A stretch of 5,915 bases of DNA. Origin: Acidobacteriota bacterium. Its GTDB lineage: Bacteria; Actinomycetota; Acidimicrobiia; Acidimicrobiales; SHLQ01. Of the stretch, positions 4,735-5,915 are shown in pieces; within the stretch, counting starts at the first letter, position 1; every line of letters starts with the position of its first letter. A program made the position numbers and the translations under genes. The notes under the pieces were generated by a model, which saw only the letters and a list, made by a program, of their open reading frames with translations, was not told the DNA's origin and ran no database searches. Where the stretch lies: NCBI GenBank assembly GCA_022562835.1, contig JADFOM010000023.1, forward strand, positions 1 through 5,915, given 5' to 3'.

Positions 4735-5915
4735 ATGCGTTCCGATTCGAACAAGCAGTCGATTTCCTCGGCCGTTATTGCCGCGGTCATTGCGATCTTC
4801 TGCGGCTTGGCGATCGGCGGTGCAGCCTGGCTCGTGTTCGACGACGATGAGGTCAGCCTGACGGACACATCTGTCGAGGAAGCGCCCCCGGAGGACGAAG
4901 CGCTCGACGAGGAAGAAGCGCTCGACGAGGAAGGAGCGCTCGAGGACGAAGGAGCGCTCGAACAGGATGAACGTGTCGGAGCTGTTCCGCTCGAGACTGT
5001 GATTGATGAAATGATCGCGTTCGTCGAGAGTGAGCGAGGTCTCGAGTTCATCGAGACTCCGGTTGTGCAGACCATGCAGGAGGATGCCTTCGTCGCTCAA
5101 CTCATCGAGGCTCAGAATGAGGACCTGGCGGAGCACGCTGAGGAACAGGCCCTGTTCACTCGCCTCTATCACCTTTTCGGCTTTCTTCCTGAGGGCGTGA
5201 CTTTGAACGATGCGTCGAACGCCCTCGGTACCGACGGAGTGCTTGGCTACTACGAGACCGAGGATGACGAGCTCTATGTTCGAGGCACCGACGTGACACC
5301 GTTCATTCGATCCGTAATCGTTCACGAGCTCGTTCATGCGCTGGACGATCAGCACTTCGAATTGTTCCGACCTGAATACGACGATCGTCTCGACGAGATC
5401 GGATTCGGTTTTGCAGCGCTCGTCGAAGGCAACGCTCGGCGGGTCGAGAACGCGTACGTCGCTGGGTACTCCGAGGACGAGGTCGAAGCGTACTTCTCCG
5501 AACAGCTCGGGTTCTCGTATGACCTTTCGGTGTTGACCCAGGAATATCTCGAACTTCAGCTAGCGCCATATACAGCCGGTGAACCGTACGTGTCCGAGAT
5601 CCTCGCCGACGGTGGACAAGAGGAACTCGACCAAACCTTCGATTCGCCGGCCTCCTCTTCGCGTGCGGTGCTGCATCCCGAGCGCAGAGACGATCCACCC
5701 TTCGAGCCCGAGCCGCCGAGCGCGGACGGCGAGGTGATCGAGGAAGGGGTCGTCGGCGAGGTGTTCCTCCAGATCATGCTGGCTTCGGCGGTAGGTTCCG
5801 ACGAGGCGTCTGATGCTGCGGACAACCTGGCCGGTGACTGGTTCGTTGTCTGGGAAGAGAGCGACGAGTTGTGCTTTCGAGCGGTGTTGAGGACATCCTT
5901 GACCTGCGTGTGCTC
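4735..5915 (+). CDS. Membrane-anchored HEXXH metallopeptidase, 3' end beyond the window
   Basis: This frame has no stop before the window ends, giving 393 residues of an incomplete protein. Residues 1-8 are short and polar, 9-35 form one transmembrane helix (SAVIAAVIAIF onward), and 36-80 are a very acidic stalk made of tandem repeats; the rest should lie outside the membrane. HELVHALDDQHFE starts at 197, so H197, E198 and H201 form the zinc/catalytic motif. ALVEGNA supplies E231, 30 residues after H201, a plausible third ligand of gluzincin type. Further blocks resemble a widespread, unnamed actinobacterial family whose members read HELTHALQDQHF: APYTAGEPYV at 277-286, VLHPE at 312-316, GEVFLQIML from 341 and GDWFVVWE at 367-374. 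Peptidase activity is inferred and the substrate is unknown. ATG 4735 is chosen for GGAAA five bases upstream; ATG 4723 and 4630 are in frame. The divergent neighbour is the dehydrogenase gene. Confidence 0.83.
   Translation, partial: MRSDSNKQSISSAVIAAVIAIFCGLAIGGAAWLVFDDDEVSLTDTSVEEAPPEDEALDEEEALDEEGALEDEGALEQDERVGAVPLETVIDEMIAFVESERGLEFIETPVVQTMQEDAFVAQLIEAQNEDLAEHAEEQALFTRLYHLFGFLPEGVTLNDASNALGTDGVLGYYETEDDELYVRGTDVTPFIRSVIVHELVHALDDQHFELFRPEYDDRLDEIGFGFAALVEGNARRVENAYVAGYSEDEVEAYFSEQLGFSYDLSVLTQEYLELQLAPYTAGEPYVSEILADGGQEELDQTFDSPASSSRAVLHPERRDDPPFEPEPPSADGEVIEEGVVGEVFLQIMLASAVGSDEASDAADNLAGDWFVVWEESDELCFRAVLRTSLTCVC
4879..4968 (+). repeat. Five in-frame 18-bp tandem repeats encoding an acidic stalk
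   Basis: Units start at 4879, 4897, 4915, 4933 and 4951. They encode EAPPED, EALDEE, EALDEE, GALEDE and GALEQD (residues 49-78). Units two and three are identical over all 18 bases; the first is the most diverged. The repeats sit directly after the membrane helix of the metallopeptidase and form a highly negative spacer, possibly helical. The near-identity at DNA level suggests recent slippage or unequal exchange, so copy number may vary between strains. Confidence 0.85.

Noticed and set aside
4693..5355. 220-codon minus-strand frame with repeated Leu-Val-Glu-Arg-Phe-like units
   Set aside because: It is the complement of the metallopeptidase gene; its repeats mirror the acidic stalk repeats, and the plus strand has the HEXXH family signature.

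Overview
The window is GC-rich, tightly packed DNA with GTG/ATG starts and weak or absent Shine-Dalgarno sequences. Its proteins look actinobacterial: a TLP1-type thiolase-like protein, an isopenicillin N synthase-like oxygenase, an orphan lipoprotein of the branched-chain amino acid binder type, and an actinobacterial-style HEXXH peptidase. An environmental actinomycetote, perhaps of the Acidimicrobiia type, fits best. That placement is an inference from protein style and base composition, not a demonstrated taxonomy.

Layout from left to right. Positions 1-230 hold no convincing gene but are full of short inverted repeats, with a 23-bp exact direct repeat 43 bp apart and a third, degenerate copy that runs into the end of the next gene. 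Positions 231-1164 (minus) encode an isopenicillin N synthase-like 2-oxoglutarate/Fe(II) oxygenase broken by a frameshift and an apparent loss of about 10 codons. The lost stretch would normally carry the third iron ligand. Just upstream in the same orientation, 1192-2658 (minus) is a TLP1-type thiolase-like protein; the two probably form an operon. Only 23 bp separate its start from the divergent gene 2682-3722 (plus), a predicted lipoprotein with a type 1 periplasmic-binding fold. That gene converges with, and overlaps by 7 bp, a D-2-hydroxyacid dehydrogenase gene at 3716-4642 (minus). After a divergent gap of about 90 bp, 4735-5915 (plus) is an open frame leaving the window. It encodes a membrane-anchored, very acidic metallopeptidase with HELVH and a downstream Glu ligand candidate, and its stalk is built from tandem 18-bp repeats.

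The genes do not form one obvious pathway. The oxygenase/thiolase-like pair is the only clear operon, its substrate is unknown, and its oxygenase looks inactivated. I found no phage, transposase, CRISPR, tRNA or rRNA signal and no defensible new multi-gene system. The best leads are the hairpin and repeat block at the left end, the damaged oxygenase, the 10-bp perfect inverted repeat inside the lipoprotein gene, and the repeat-stalked metallopeptidase.
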